NCBI GenBank assembly: GCA_945871085.1
Contig: CAMBVX010000013.1
Span: 1 to 41,538 of the forward strand
DNA from: Opitutus sp. GAS368
Lineage (GTDB): Bacteria; Verrucomicrobiota; Verrucomicrobiia; Opitutales; Opitutaceae
Length of the DNA stretch: 41,538 nt
Direction of reading: 5' to 3'
This document shows positions 1 through 6,425 of the stretch, piece after piece. Under the pieces are notes generated by a model. The model ran no database searches, was not told the DNA's origin, and saw only the letters and a list, made by a program, of their open reading frames with translations. Made by a program: the position numbers and the translations under genes. Position 1 is the stretch's first letter. Each line of letters begins with the position of its first letter.

Positions 1-84
1 CTCCGACAGTTCGGCGAGCAACGAAAGGCGAGCAATCTTGCCCAGCAAAATGAGCGGTGATGCGTTGACGACCCAGACACTCAT
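1..84 (-). CDS. DUF3368 PIN-domain toxin, partial (runs off the window)
   Basis: Only the first 28 codons are in the window. The ATG is at 84-82 and the reading frame runs off the left edge. The protein begins MSVWVVNASPLILLGKI, which has the VNASPLI signature of DUF3368 proteins, a PIN-like RNase family found as type II toxins; the Asn stands where classical PIN domains have Asp. The start codon overlaps the stop of the upstream UPF0175 gene (ATGA), the usual antitoxin-first arrangement for this pair. A role as a ribonuclease toxin is inferred from the family and the operon. Whether the rest of the gene is intact cannot be seen. Confidence 0.8.
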   Translation of the reverse strand, partial: MSVWVVNASPLILLGKIARLSLLAELSE

Positions 85-326
85 GCCTGGAGCTCAGAGG
101 CCAGTTCGCCGGGGCGCAATTGCACCGGGGAGACGCTAAATCCGTGCAATGCCGCGATAAATTCCGCCCGCGAGAGCGCAGCCACTTCTGCGGCCTTGGC
201 TTGGGATATCCGGCCCAGCTCGAACCATTTGACGGCCGCCGCCAAGCGAAGCTCAGCGCCGAACTCGTCGGGCGAGCGGCGCAGGCTGGCAAAGGCTTCA
301 TCCGCGATGTCGAGTGTGACCTTCAT
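81..326 (-). CDS. UPF0175 family antitoxin
   Basis: This small protein (81 aa) begins MKVTLDIADEAF and has the UPF0175 layout: an N-terminal strand, an FGAELRLAAAVKWFELGRIS helix region, and a predicted helix-turn-helix (SQAKAAEVAALSRAEFIAAL) around residues 40-60. Family members are the probable DNA-binding antitoxins partnered with DUF3368 PIN toxins. I chose the ATG at 326-324 rather than one ten codons upstream because the family starts at this MKV-type strand. The stop overlaps the ATG of the following toxin. It is one of three copies of this module in the first 5.4 kb. No Shine-Dalgarno sequence is visible. Confidence 0.82.
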   Translation of the reverse strand: MKVTLDIADEAFASLRRSPDEFGAELRLAAAVKWFELGRISQAKAAEVAALSRAEFIAALHGFSVSPVQLRPGELASELQA

Positions 327-403
327 GCGTTTATCTTGGTAGGCATGTGCCCACAAAAGTCCACCTCCGCCTCAGCCATCTGATATCCGCCCTCTGTCCT
401 CTG

Positions 404-526
404 TCATCCGCCGTCGTTGGCCTCGCGGGCCAGCCGGTGCAGGATTCCCAATCGGCCAATTTTGGCCAAACCGATGAGTAGACTCGCATCGGCTATGATC
501 AGTGATTCAAGCGGAGCGAATGTCAT
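404..526 (-). pseudogene. Truncated DUF3368 PIN toxin remnant
   Basis: An ATG at 526-524 overlaps the end of the upstream UPF0175 antitoxin by 20 bases and opens a 40-codon frame. It contains LIIADASLLIGLAKIGRLGI, clearly the N-terminal strand and helix of a DUF3368/PIN toxin. After about 36 residues it runs into a tract of short CCGTC/CTGTCATCCGCC words and stops there at 404-406. The remaining roughly 120 residues expected for the family are absent. It is therefore a broken toxin whose antitoxin is still intact. The breakpoint coincides with the low-complexity tract, which suggests deletion or replacement at the repeat. Confidence 0.75.
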
Positions 527-758
527 GTTCAATCTGCTCTTCGCTCAGATTGGACCAAGAAATGCCACGCGCCTGCAACGCATCGATAAACTCCCAGAGT
601 GAAAGGCCCGCCAATTGGCTGGCTTGTCCTAAGGTGATTCGCCGCAACTCGAAAAGCTTGGCGGCTGCCAGCACACGAAATTCCTCACCGGCTTTCGCGG
701 GGTCAACCCCCGCGCTGAGGAGGAGTTCTTCATCAACGGCTATTTGCAAGAGAGTCAC
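507..758 (-). CDS. UPF0175 family antitoxin (orphaned partner)
   Basis: This protein (83 aa from GTG 758-756; a TTG four codons upstream at 770 is also possible) has the same plan as the other UPF0175 proteins here. It has an N-terminal strand (TLLQIAVDEEL), the segment FRVLAAAKLFELRRIT, and the helix-turn-helix SQLAGLSLWEFIDALQ. The downstream DUF3368 toxin gene is only a fragment, so this antitoxin is orphaned unless it acts on the other two modules nearby. Its sequence is clearly diverged from them, so they are not recent duplicates. Confidence 0.75.
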   Translation of the reverse strand: MTLLQIAVDEELLLSAGVDPAKAGEEFRVLAAAKLFELRRITLGQASQLAGLSLWEFIDALQARGISWSNLSEEQIEHDIRSA

Positions 759-770
759 GCGTCTAACCAA

Positions 771-1555
771 ACGCTGAGAGTGCTCTGCCGCAACTACAGA
801 TTAGGACGGCGGCCCTACGCCCGGATATTTGCTGGAGACGCGACGCCCTCGTCGCGTTTCATTTCAATCACAAACCGCGACGAGGGCAAACCGCGGCCAA
901 CCGCGACGAGGGCGTCGCGGCTCCAGCGTGCGGAATATTCCGCGTCTTCCGTGGGCCACCCGCTGCCCTCCGCCCTCTGCCGTCGCCCCCCGTCCGATTC
1001 TTGCGCCCCTTGCGCCTCTTTGCGGCCAACCCTTCGCCCACGATACGGCACGCCGGCGAGCGGCGGCCCTACGCCGCACGCCCGACAGCCGCCCGGCCTG
1101 CGCCCTCTGCCCGGATATTTGATGGAGACGCGACGCCCTCGTCGCGTTTCATTTCGTTCGCCGACCGCGACGAGGGCGTCGCGGCTCCAGCTCTCCGTCA
1201 TCTGCCCTCCGAATCTGCGTCCATCTGCGCCATCTGTGGTGAATGTCGCGTTCCATTCGCCGACCGCGGCCAACCGCGACGAGGGCGTCGCGGCTCCAGC
1301 GTGCAAAATATTCCGCGTCTTCCGTGGGCTAGCCTCCGTCATCCGACCTCCGTATTCGTGTCCATCCGCGGTTAAAACCGATTCGATATTTTTGCGTCTT
1401 TTGCGCCTCTTTGCGGCCAATCCTCCGCCATCCGCCTTCCGCCCTCTGGCCGTAAGAACCACCATCCGACATCTGTCATCTGTCCTCGTGACTATCTTCC
1501 GGTCCGACATCCGTCCTCAGTCATCTGACGTCCGTCCTCCGTCCTACGTCCTCCG
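771..1555. repeat. Composite dispersed-repeat region without a credible gene
   Basis: The stretch contains no convincing coding sequence, although GC-rich open frames cross it. It is built from recurring modules. (a) An inverted pair with arms GACGCCCTCGTCGCG and CGCGACGAGGGCGTCGCG, followed by GCTCCAGCGTGC, occurs at 834-931 and 1124-1190, with a half copy at 1274-1304. (b) A tail TTCCGCGTCTTCCGTGGGC follows at about 937-957 and 1310-1329. (c) A word like TTTGCGCCTCTTTGCGGCCAA occurs near 1011-1030 and 1401-1421. (d) ACGATACGGCACGCCGGCGAG lies near 1038. (e) Words like ATCTGCGTCCATCTGCGCC lie near 1207-1240. From 1455 to 1557 it becomes a tract of CATCTGTC/CGTCCTC words. The same modules return at 2.3-2.5 kb and 3.3-3.8 kb. 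Confidence 0.85.
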
Positions 1556-2026
1556 CTAGTGCTGCGATACCTTGAAGCCTTCAAGAGCAGCGAGCTTCCT
1601 CGCTCGTTCATCAAAACTAAAAAAGTGGTCGCAGCCGAGCAGCCGGGCGAAAGCGATATGCAAAATATCGTAAGTCCTGAAACCATGTTTGGCCGTGTGG
1701 CGAGCAACGGTCTCCTCGAATTCCACCTGAAGATCGGAGAGTTCGACGGCAGTCCGGCGAATAAACCTCTCCTCCGTCATATCCGACTTAAACGTATGGA
1801 GAGCCACCGCCGCATTTTCAGGCGTCACCCGCGGATGGCCTCCTTGCTTACCCATCCAGACCGAAAGCGCGAAAGCGTTCGCCAGTTCCATCTGGTGCAG
1901 CCACGTGATGGGCAACGGAGGACAATCACCCTGGCAAGCTGCCTCCAGCAACCGATCTGCCGCGTCGCTGTCTGGCAACGCCAGGTAGACGCGCGAAAAA
2001 AAGTTCGTGTCGGCGTAGGGTGTCAT
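1556..2026 (-). CDS. VapC-like PIN-domain ribonuclease toxin
   Basis: This 156-residue protein has the full acidic quartet of PIN-domain nucleases: D6 in the opening YADTNFF motif, E47 (HQMELANAF), D120 (YDILHIAFA) and D139 (FSFDERARKLA). The length is typical for VapC-type toxins, which cleave tRNA or rRNA with bound Mg2+. The start ATG overlaps the stop of the upstream Phd-like antitoxin (ATGA), so the two are translationally coupled. All catalytic residues are present and the toxin looks functional. Its 3' end abuts the CCGTCCTC-type tract. The RNA target cannot be read from the sequence. Confidence 0.88.
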   Translation of the reverse strand: MTPYADTNFFSRVYLALPDSDAADRLLEAACQGDCPPLPITWLHQMELANAFALSVWMGKQGGHPRVTPENAAVALHTFKSDMTEERFIRRTAVELSDLQVEFEETVARHTAKHGFRTYDILHIAFARLLGCDHFFSFDERARKLAALEGFKVSQH

Positions 2027-2268
2027 TCGCCGGCCAACGCTCGATCAAATTTGCGGGTAAATTCAGGCGACAAGGGTTTGGCGAGCAAGGCGGCCCGGCG
2101 CGCTGCGAAATTCGGCAAAGAGGTGATGCGCCGCGGCGGAGCCGATTCAGGCATGATGATATAAGTCTGTCCGCCGCGCGCCCGAATGCGTGCCTTCCCA
2201 TCGATGCGGGAAGCTTCCAGCACTTCGCCGGGTGAGCGGTCCAGCTCGCGAACGGTGAACGTTTTCAT
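2023..2268 (-). CDS. Phd/YefM-like antitoxin
   Basis: The 81-residue protein starts MKTFTVRELDRSPGEVL, the typical N-terminal strand-helix of Phd/YefM-type antitoxins that binds operator DNA. It continues with a basic strand (GKARIRARGGQTYIIMPE) and a C-terminal tail expected to wrap around the PIN toxin. An in-frame ATG three codons upstream (2277) is an alternative start. The gene overlaps the VapC-like toxin downstream by four bases. By family precedent the pair should repress its own promoter. No Shine-Dalgarno sequence is seen. Confidence 0.8.
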   Translation of the reverse strand: MKTFTVRELDRSPGEVLEASRIDGKARIRARGGQTYIIMPESAPPRRITSLPNFAARRAALLAKPLSPEFTRKFDRALAGE

Positions 2269-2304
2269 GTCGGACATGATGTCGGCGTAGCTGGGGGTGT
2301 CAAG

Positions 2305-2538
2305 CGGCCGCTGTCCTCCGCCGTCCGACATCTGCCCTCCGTCCTAGCTCATCCGCCGTCTGCCCGGATATTTGATGGAGACGCGACTCCCTCGTCGCGT
2401 TTCATTCGCCAACCGCGACGAGGGCGTCGCGGCTCCAGCGTGCAAAGACTTCCATGGGCCAACCGCGCCGTCCGCCCTCCACATCTGCGCCCATCTGTGG
2501 CATCCGCGGTCAAAACCGGATCGATCTATCAGCCGGCA
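2305..2538. repeat. Second composite repeat block
   Basis: Between the Phd/VapC and HigBA modules lie the same repeat modules as at 0.8-1.55 kb. There is a short-word tract at 2313-2362, then the inverted pair at 2377-2443, where the left arm has diverged to GACTCCCTCGTCGCG, then GCGTGCAAAGACTTCC, and an ATCTGCGCCCATCTGTGGCA-type word ending in AAAACCGGATCGAT near 2485-2524. No coding sequence is supported. Confidence 0.8.
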
Positions 2539-2859
2539 TCAAGCAACCAGCACCTCGGGATGCCGACGCGCAATGTCCAAGAGCCGGAGCGCAGCGCCGG
2601 TTGGCTGGCGCCGGCCCCGCTCCCAGCTCGCGGCCGTCACGGTCGGGATGTTCATCATGGCGGCAAAAACCGGCTGACTCACGTTGAGGCTCTTGCGGAT
2701 CGCCCGCACCTGAGCCGGGGAGAGCGGCTTCACGCGAGGAGGCAACTGCACCGTCTTCGTCCGCAGGGTGAGCTTCCGGCTGCCTTTCAGGTGATCGGCG
2801 AACGCTTCGGCGCTGCCAACCAGATCGTCGGCGTTAAATTCAATGTCTTTCGTTTTCAT
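2539..2859 (-). CDS. HigA-like helix-turn-helix antitoxin
   Basis: The 106-residue protein has an N-terminal segment (MKTKDIEFNADDLV) and a C-terminal XRE-type helix-turn-helix (LSPAQVRAIRKSLNVSQPVF, then AMMNIPTVTAASWERGRRQP) at about residues 46-90. This is the arrangement of HigA/MqsA-type antitoxins that follow a HigB/RelE toxin. Its ATG lies 20 bases inside the end of the upstream toxin gene. It probably acts as autorepressor. Because the toxin carries an early nonsense codon, the antitoxin may now be redundant or act only as a regulator. Confidence 0.82.
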   Translation of the reverse strand: MKTKDIEFNADDLVGSAEAFADHLKGSRKLTLRTKTVQLPPRVKPLSPAQVRAIRKSLNVSQPVFAAMMNIPTVTAASWERGRRQPTGAALRLLDIARRHPEVLVA

Positions 2860-3190
2860 GTCTGAAGTCTCGTTTGATGGTTTCGACGGCGGCCCGAAGA
2901 CGACGTGCTTGGTCGGGCGTTAAGTTTTCCGATTTCGCCTTGGTATAGACGTAGAAGAAGACAATCGCGTGATGCTGACGAAGGTTAAGATAGATGACTC
3001 GGGCACCGCCCCGCTGCCCTCGGCCCTGAACAGCCATACGCACCTTGCGCAGGCCTTGCAGCCGAGGGATGAGGTCGCCCTTTTCCGGGTTTTTGAGCAA
3101 GTCGTGTTGGAGACGATTGAGACAGGAGTCGTCGGCGACCTGCACGATGAGGCTCGTGAAGAGCGGCAGTTAAATGAAGGTCAGTTTCAT
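2840..3190 (-). pseudogene. HigB/RelE-type toxin with nonsense codon at position 7
   Basis: From ATG 3190 the frame reads MKLTFI, stop, LPLFTSLIVQVADD. It then continues as a clear HigB/RelE-like toxin containing GDLIPRLQGLRKVRMAVQGR, GGARVIYLNL and AKSENLTPDQARRLR. Family members usually begin like MTFIExPLFT, so the TAA at 3172-3170 replaces a Glu codon (GAA) by one base. The rest of the frame is open to 2840. A GTG at 3145-3143 could restart translation and yield 101 residues, but without the first beta strand. I read it as an inactivated toxin; a truncated active product or a sequencing error are alternatives. It overlaps the intact HigA-like antitoxin gene. Confidence 0.78.
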
Positions 3191-3862
3191 TTAACCCTCA
3201 CAACGTAAGGGGGCGTATTCAAGCGGGTCAAAGGAATTTCTCCCCTTTCGCGGCAGTCCGGTCGACGAGTCGCCAACAGCAAGAACGGTTTCATGCCCGT
3301 CCGTCGTCAGCCCTTCGCCCCCCGTCCGATTCTTGCGCCCTTTGCGCTTCTTTGCGGCTACCTCTCCGCCTGTTCCGTCCTCGGTCGTCCGTCATCTGTC
3401 CTCCACCATCCGCCCTCCGTTCTCTCTGTTTCCTCCTGTTCAATCCTTCTAAATCCGTGTCCATCGTGGTGAAAACCGGATCGATTTTTTTACGTTTTTG
3501 GTGGCCAACCCTCCGCCCACGATACGGCACGCCGACGAGCGGCGGCCCTACGCCCAGATATTTGCTGGAGCCGCGACGCCCTCGTCGCGTTTCATTTCAT
3601 TCGCCAACCGCGACGAGGGCGTCGCGGCTCCAGCGTGCAAAGTGTTCCATGTCTTCCGTAGACCACGCTCAGGCATCCGCCCTCCACATCTGCGTCCATC
3701 TGCGCCATCTGTGGTTAATGTCGCGTTTCGTTCGCCGACCGCGGCTCCAGCGTGCAAAGACTTCCGCGTCTTCCGTGGGCCAACCGCTGCCCTCCACCCT
3801 CCCCACCCTCCCGAAGTTCTCCCCCTTCACATTTTGCGCTTCACGGACGGTGATCCCCTCGC
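3191..3862. repeat. Third composite repeat block
   Basis: No credible gene. The repeat modules return: TTTGCGCTTCTTTGCGGC at about 3340-3358, a short-word tract at 3376-3420, AATCCGTGTCCATCGTGGTG with AAAACCGGATCGAT at 3450-3486, ACGATACGGCACGCCGACGA near 3519, the inverted pair at 3567-3638, ATCTGCGTCCATCTGCGCC near 3687-3715, and a version at about 3721-3782 in which the central arms are deleted so that CGCCGACCGCGGCTCCAGCG is joined directly. The module order is similar to the first block, so these look like copies of one long composite element with internal rearrangements. Confidence 0.82.
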
Positions 3863-3876
3863 ATGCTCGGTTTCGC

Positions 3877-4293
3877 GTGGACTCTTTTCCTCCTTCCGAT
3901 TTTTCAGAGCTGCAAAAGCCCTTGGATCACTTCCGGGCCAAGACGAAGCGCCTGAAAATCCACCCGCTCGAGATCCTCGTTTTGTGGATTGTCGCGACCC
4001 ATCTCGTTTTTCTCCCGTGGGCTATCGGCGCCATGGCCGTCTGGGGTCAGTTTGTCAGCTTAGGGTTCGCCGTGCTCGGATTTATTTTCGCGCTCTGGCC
4101 CCGCAGCTACACCGAGGAGCACACCGGCTCAAACACCTTCCGCTTGGTAATGTGGCCCCGAACCAGCACTTGCTCTTCGAAGGCCACGATTTCACGCGGG
4201 CGACCTTCGGATCTAACCAAGGTCCATGACAATCCCGGCGCTTTGGAGCGCCGGCGGGACTTGGTCTCAGCGAAAGTTGCCATTCTTCGGTAA
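3877..4293 (+). pseudogene. Truncated membrane protein, possibly an O-antigen ligase-family N-terminus
   Basis: From a GTG at 3877 the frame encodes a soluble lead (VDSFPPSDFSELQKPLDHF), a basic stretch, and two hydrophobic segments (LEILVLWIVATHLVFLPWAI and a second ending LGFIFALWP). Next comes YTEEHTGSNTFRLVMWP. This resembles the start of O-antigen ligase/polymerase-like membrane proteins, but the match is from memory and weak. After MWP at about 4160 hydrophobicity is lost and the frame enters a dispersed element containing a CCGGCGCT hairpin. It ends after 139 codons, far short of the 400 or more of such proteins. I treat it as a truncated gene. Confidence 0.4.
4235..4254. repeat. Perfect 8-bp inverted repeat (CCGGCGCT/AGCGCCGG)
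   Basis: CCGGCGCT, a TTGG loop, then AGCGCCGG form a perfect hairpin. It lies at the ruined 3' end of the membrane-protein fragment and is not followed by a T run, so it is more likely part of a dispersed element than a terminator. The flanking sequence about 4190-4300 does not continue the membrane protein. Confidence 0.55.
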
Positions 4294-4644
4294 TGCAAAC
4301 GATTCCCGAAATAGAGTTCAAATCAAATTGAAGGAAAATCGCATTCAGACCCGTGAGGGCGTCCGAGCGGGTCAGCCCCTAACCTTTTTGGTGCACTCAT
4401 TCGAACTGCTCTAAAACTGTGGGACTAAAAGCACCCAAGATACGACGGTCGGGGTGTTTAACCACGGATATTATAGGTGAACACAGATGACTGGGTTATC
4501 AGGGTGTTATCCGCGTTATCCGCGTAATCTGTGGTGAATCGGATCGGAGGGTTGGCCGCAACGAGACGGAAAAGAGGAGACGGGGCGAGCACTGCGCCGC
4601 GTATGGCTTCACACGCAGTCAGATTAAGAGAAACTCAGAGCGGA
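4294..4644. repeat. Gene-free stretch with an ACCACGGAT/ATCTGTGGT-type dispersed repeat
   Basis: No gene is supported here. At 4461-4536 there is a repeat running from ACCACGGATATTATAGGTG to CGCGTAATCTGTGGT. It has internal direct words (GTTATCCGC, GTTATCCGCG), and its ends are roughly inverted (ACCACGGAT against ATCTGTGGT). Such ACCACxGATxxCACxGAT-like elements are scattered in intergenic DNA of many environmental bacteria and have no known function. The following bases (GTTGGCCGCAACGAGACG) are the reverse of the TTTGCGGCCAAC module in the composite repeats nearby. Confidence 0.7.
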
Positions 4645-5130
4645 TCACGGTGCTTTCAAACGGGCACCCAGCTCCGCTGCAATCACGGGATCGACATAGA
4701 GCCCGGCTTGCACCACGGCGGCCACTCCGCCGGTGAAACTGGGCAAGCATCCGGCCTCGAACGCGGCCGCCAACACGCCCAACGTGCCAGTCAGCGGTAG
4801 ACGTAACATCCCGGCCGCGCGCCGCGCCGCCTTGTCGTCCAAAACCGCCACGGTGCCGGCGTGCGTGCGAGCGTATTCCAGCACCTCGGTTTCTCCGCGG
4901 CCCAGTCGCGCGAAGGCCAGCGGCGAAAGCAGAGCATTGGTTTCAACCACTGACAACCACCTTGACCCGCTGAGTAGCGCGTTCAGCGGATCGTCGACGG
5001 CACCGGCGGCGATTTCTTCCACCACAGCCCGAGGCACGACGATCGAGGAAAAGATCGAGGGGAGCAACTCAAGCAAGCCGGCTCGACCCAGCACGATCAG
5101 CGGCGACGCGTTAACGACAGCAGGTTTCAC
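4645..5130 (-). CDS. DUF3368 PIN-domain toxin
   Basis: This complete 161-residue DUF3368 protein begins MKPAVVNASPLIVLGRAGLL. It has conserved acidic positions at E38/E39 (RAVVEEI), G79-E80 (LGRGETEVLEYA) and D98-D99 (VAVLDDKAARRAA), and the family's TGTLGVL motif at 114-120. It is expected to be a ribonuclease toxin with a PIN fold, with Asn in place of the first Asp as is usual in this family. The ATG overlaps the stop of the UPF0175 antitoxin (5127-5130). It is the only one of the three DUF3368 genes shown whole and intact in this window. Confidence 0.88.
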   Translation of the reverse strand: MKPAVVNASPLIVLGRAGLLELLPSIFSSIVVPRAVVEEIAAGAVDDPLNALLSGSRWLSVVETNALLSPLAFARLGRGETEVLEYARTHAGTVAVLDDKAARRAAGMLRLPLTGTLGVLAAAFEAGCLPSFTGGVAAVVQAGLYVDPVIAAELGARLKAP

Positions 5131-5387
5131 CGGTCCAAAATCATCCGAACTGCGGCCATCGCTTCATCGGCAGACTCCTGCAAAGGCGAAACGCGCATCC
5201 GGGAAAGGTGGGACACAAATTCACTGCGGGTCATTCCTGCCACTTCGGCCGCAACCTCCTGGCTTACTCTGCCGATTTCATACCATTTCGCCGCGGCGGC
5301 CGCCCTGAATTCGTGCGCCAACTCGCCGGAATCTCGATCAAGGCCGAAGAAGGCCGAATCTGTCAGCTCGATTGCAACAGTTTTCAC
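5127..5387 (-). CDS. UPF0175 family antitoxin
   Basis: This 86-residue protein starts at a GTG (5387-5385) and reads MKTVAIELTDSAFFGL. The family segment EFRAAAAAKWYEIGRVSQ is followed by a helix-turn-helix (AAEVAGMTRSEFVSHLSRM). It overlaps the downstream DUF3368 toxin gene by four bases. By analogy it binds the toxin and represses the operon. It is the third UPF0175/DUF3368 module in the window and differs clearly in sequence from the first two. Confidence 0.84.
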   Translation of the reverse strand: MKTVAIELTDSAFFGLDRDSGELAHEFRAAAAAKWYEIGRVSQEVAAEVAGMTRSEFVSHLSRMRVSPLQESADEAMAAVRMILDR

Positions 5388-5473
5388 AATTGAAGAGAAT
5401 CTTCAGGGCAATCTACGTTGTCAATCCGCCGGCGCCCTTGCGCAGACAGACCCACATGGTCTTTCTTTTTGAC

Positions 5474-5842
5474 TCAAGCGGCACGGAGAACGCGGAGGCA
5501 GGCAGCGGGATGGGAGTGGAGTTGCTCGTGGATTTCGGGGTGGGAGACGTCGGGAAAGTGCTTGGGTAAGAGGGCGAAGAGGGCGTTGCGCAGCAGGGCG
5601 AGGGCGGCCAGTGCGCCGGGGTGACGCGTGCGGGAGCGGTCCTCGCCCCAGACCGCGTCGCGGCGCCAGTGGTGATTGATCGTAAAGAGGAACACGACGT
5701 GGTCGGCGAGGCTGAGGGCGTGTTGCAGAAAGCGGCGGATTTGGCTCCAGGGCGGGTTGGTGATGATCCAGTCGACGCTCTGACCCCACGCGAAAAAGTC
5801 GCGGTTCCTTTTGATCTCTGTCCAGGAGGCACGCGTGGTTGA
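5474..5842 (-). pseudogene. Chimeric remnant: DNA methylase fragment joined to ISAs1-type transposase C-terminus
   Basis: One open frame, read from about 5842 down to the TGA at 5474, holds two unrelated pieces. The first (about 5842-5670) has DWIITNPPWSQIRRFLQHAL and VVFLFTIN. NPPW is the catalytic motif IV of N6-adenine methyltransferases and the spacing to VVFL fits that family. The second (about 5670-5474) has WRRDAVWGEDRSRTRH and LALLRNALFALL, which match the C-terminal end of ISAs1/H-repeat DDE transposases (the GEDxSRxR and LALLRxxAL motifs). Neither part has its own start. The 5' side begins in a CGTCCTCCGTCGTCCGCC-type tract. It is a degraded junction with no likely product. Confidence 0.6.
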
Positions 5843-6267
5843 CTGACGGCGGACGACGGAGGACGGAGGGCGGTAGACTTATCACGCATGGGCAGGAGCT
5901 TCTCATTAACAAGCCGACCCATTCCGGTATTCCTCCAGCAGGCACCTCCACTGAGAAAACAGACGGATCTCGACGGGGCAATCCGGCTATTGGGTGCAGG
6001 TCCAACCGTTCGGTTGCATCTGCATGAAAGTCGCGAAATCCCAGCGTCGAATAATCACCCTCGCGGCGCGCTCTTCGTTCTGCAGGGCTCGCTCATCGAG
6101 CATCAGCTTTCTCAAAAAGACGTAGTGGTTTTCAAACCGCCCAATTTTGGTGATGTTCTCGCCGCCGCTCGCACCATTCGGAGATCCGGATCGAACATCA
6201 GTCGATGGACGGCGCGAGTGGTGCAAAGATCGAGGCGCAGTAGCGAGGACTACCGGAACAAGAAAAA
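5843..6267. other. Stretch with no recognised gene
   Basis: 5843-5876 is a short-word tract (GGCGGACGACGGAGGACGG). Beyond it open frames exist on both strands, but none has a recognisable fold, a coupled neighbour or a convincing start. A minus-strand segment around 6030-5900 reads LDLHPIAGLPRRDPSVFSVE then VPAGGIPEWVGLLMRS. It looks protein-like and could be the C-terminal end of a decayed gene, but I cannot name it. Confidence 0.4.
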
Positions 6268-6425
6268 ACCGCCTTAGCGGTAAATACATCCGTTTTTCTC
6301 TCCATAATCCATAACTCCGAGTAAAAACATAATATTATCACCGCTTAAAAGGTAAATATTGTAGCTATTTATTGTTTTCGTCTTGAGAAACAACATTTAA
6401 TAGATTTATTACCGCCAAAGCAGCA
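6268..6425 (+). promoter_or_regulatory. AT-rich promoter region with candidate HipB operator sites
   Basis: This roughly 150-bp leader is strikingly AT-rich compared with its surroundings. It contains related GC-cored sites: ACCGCCTTAGCGGT (6268-6281, a 5-bp inverted repeat with a 4-base spacer), a looser ACC/GGT pair at 6340-6353 flanked by AATATT on both sides (6331-6336 and 6355-6360), and TTACCGC at 6409-6415. TTGTTT (6372-6377) and TTTAAT (6396-6401), 18 bases apart, are possible -35/-10 boxes. The sites are reasonable operators for the HTH protein that follows. This is inference from symmetry and position. Confidence 0.45.

Noticed and set aside
744-1559. A 271-codon open frame across the first repeat block
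   Set aside because: Its translation is Arg/Pro/Ser/Ala text made by the repeats, with the same peptides recurring where the modules recur.
771-3862. A CRISPR array, considered because of the regular repeats
   Set aside because: The repeats are of several kinds, with unequal spacing and no uniform spacers, and there are no cas genes nearby.
5888-6277. A 129-codon plus-strand frame
   Set aside because: No domain, no coupled neighbour, and a different frame on the minus strand looks at least as protein-like; neither is convincing.
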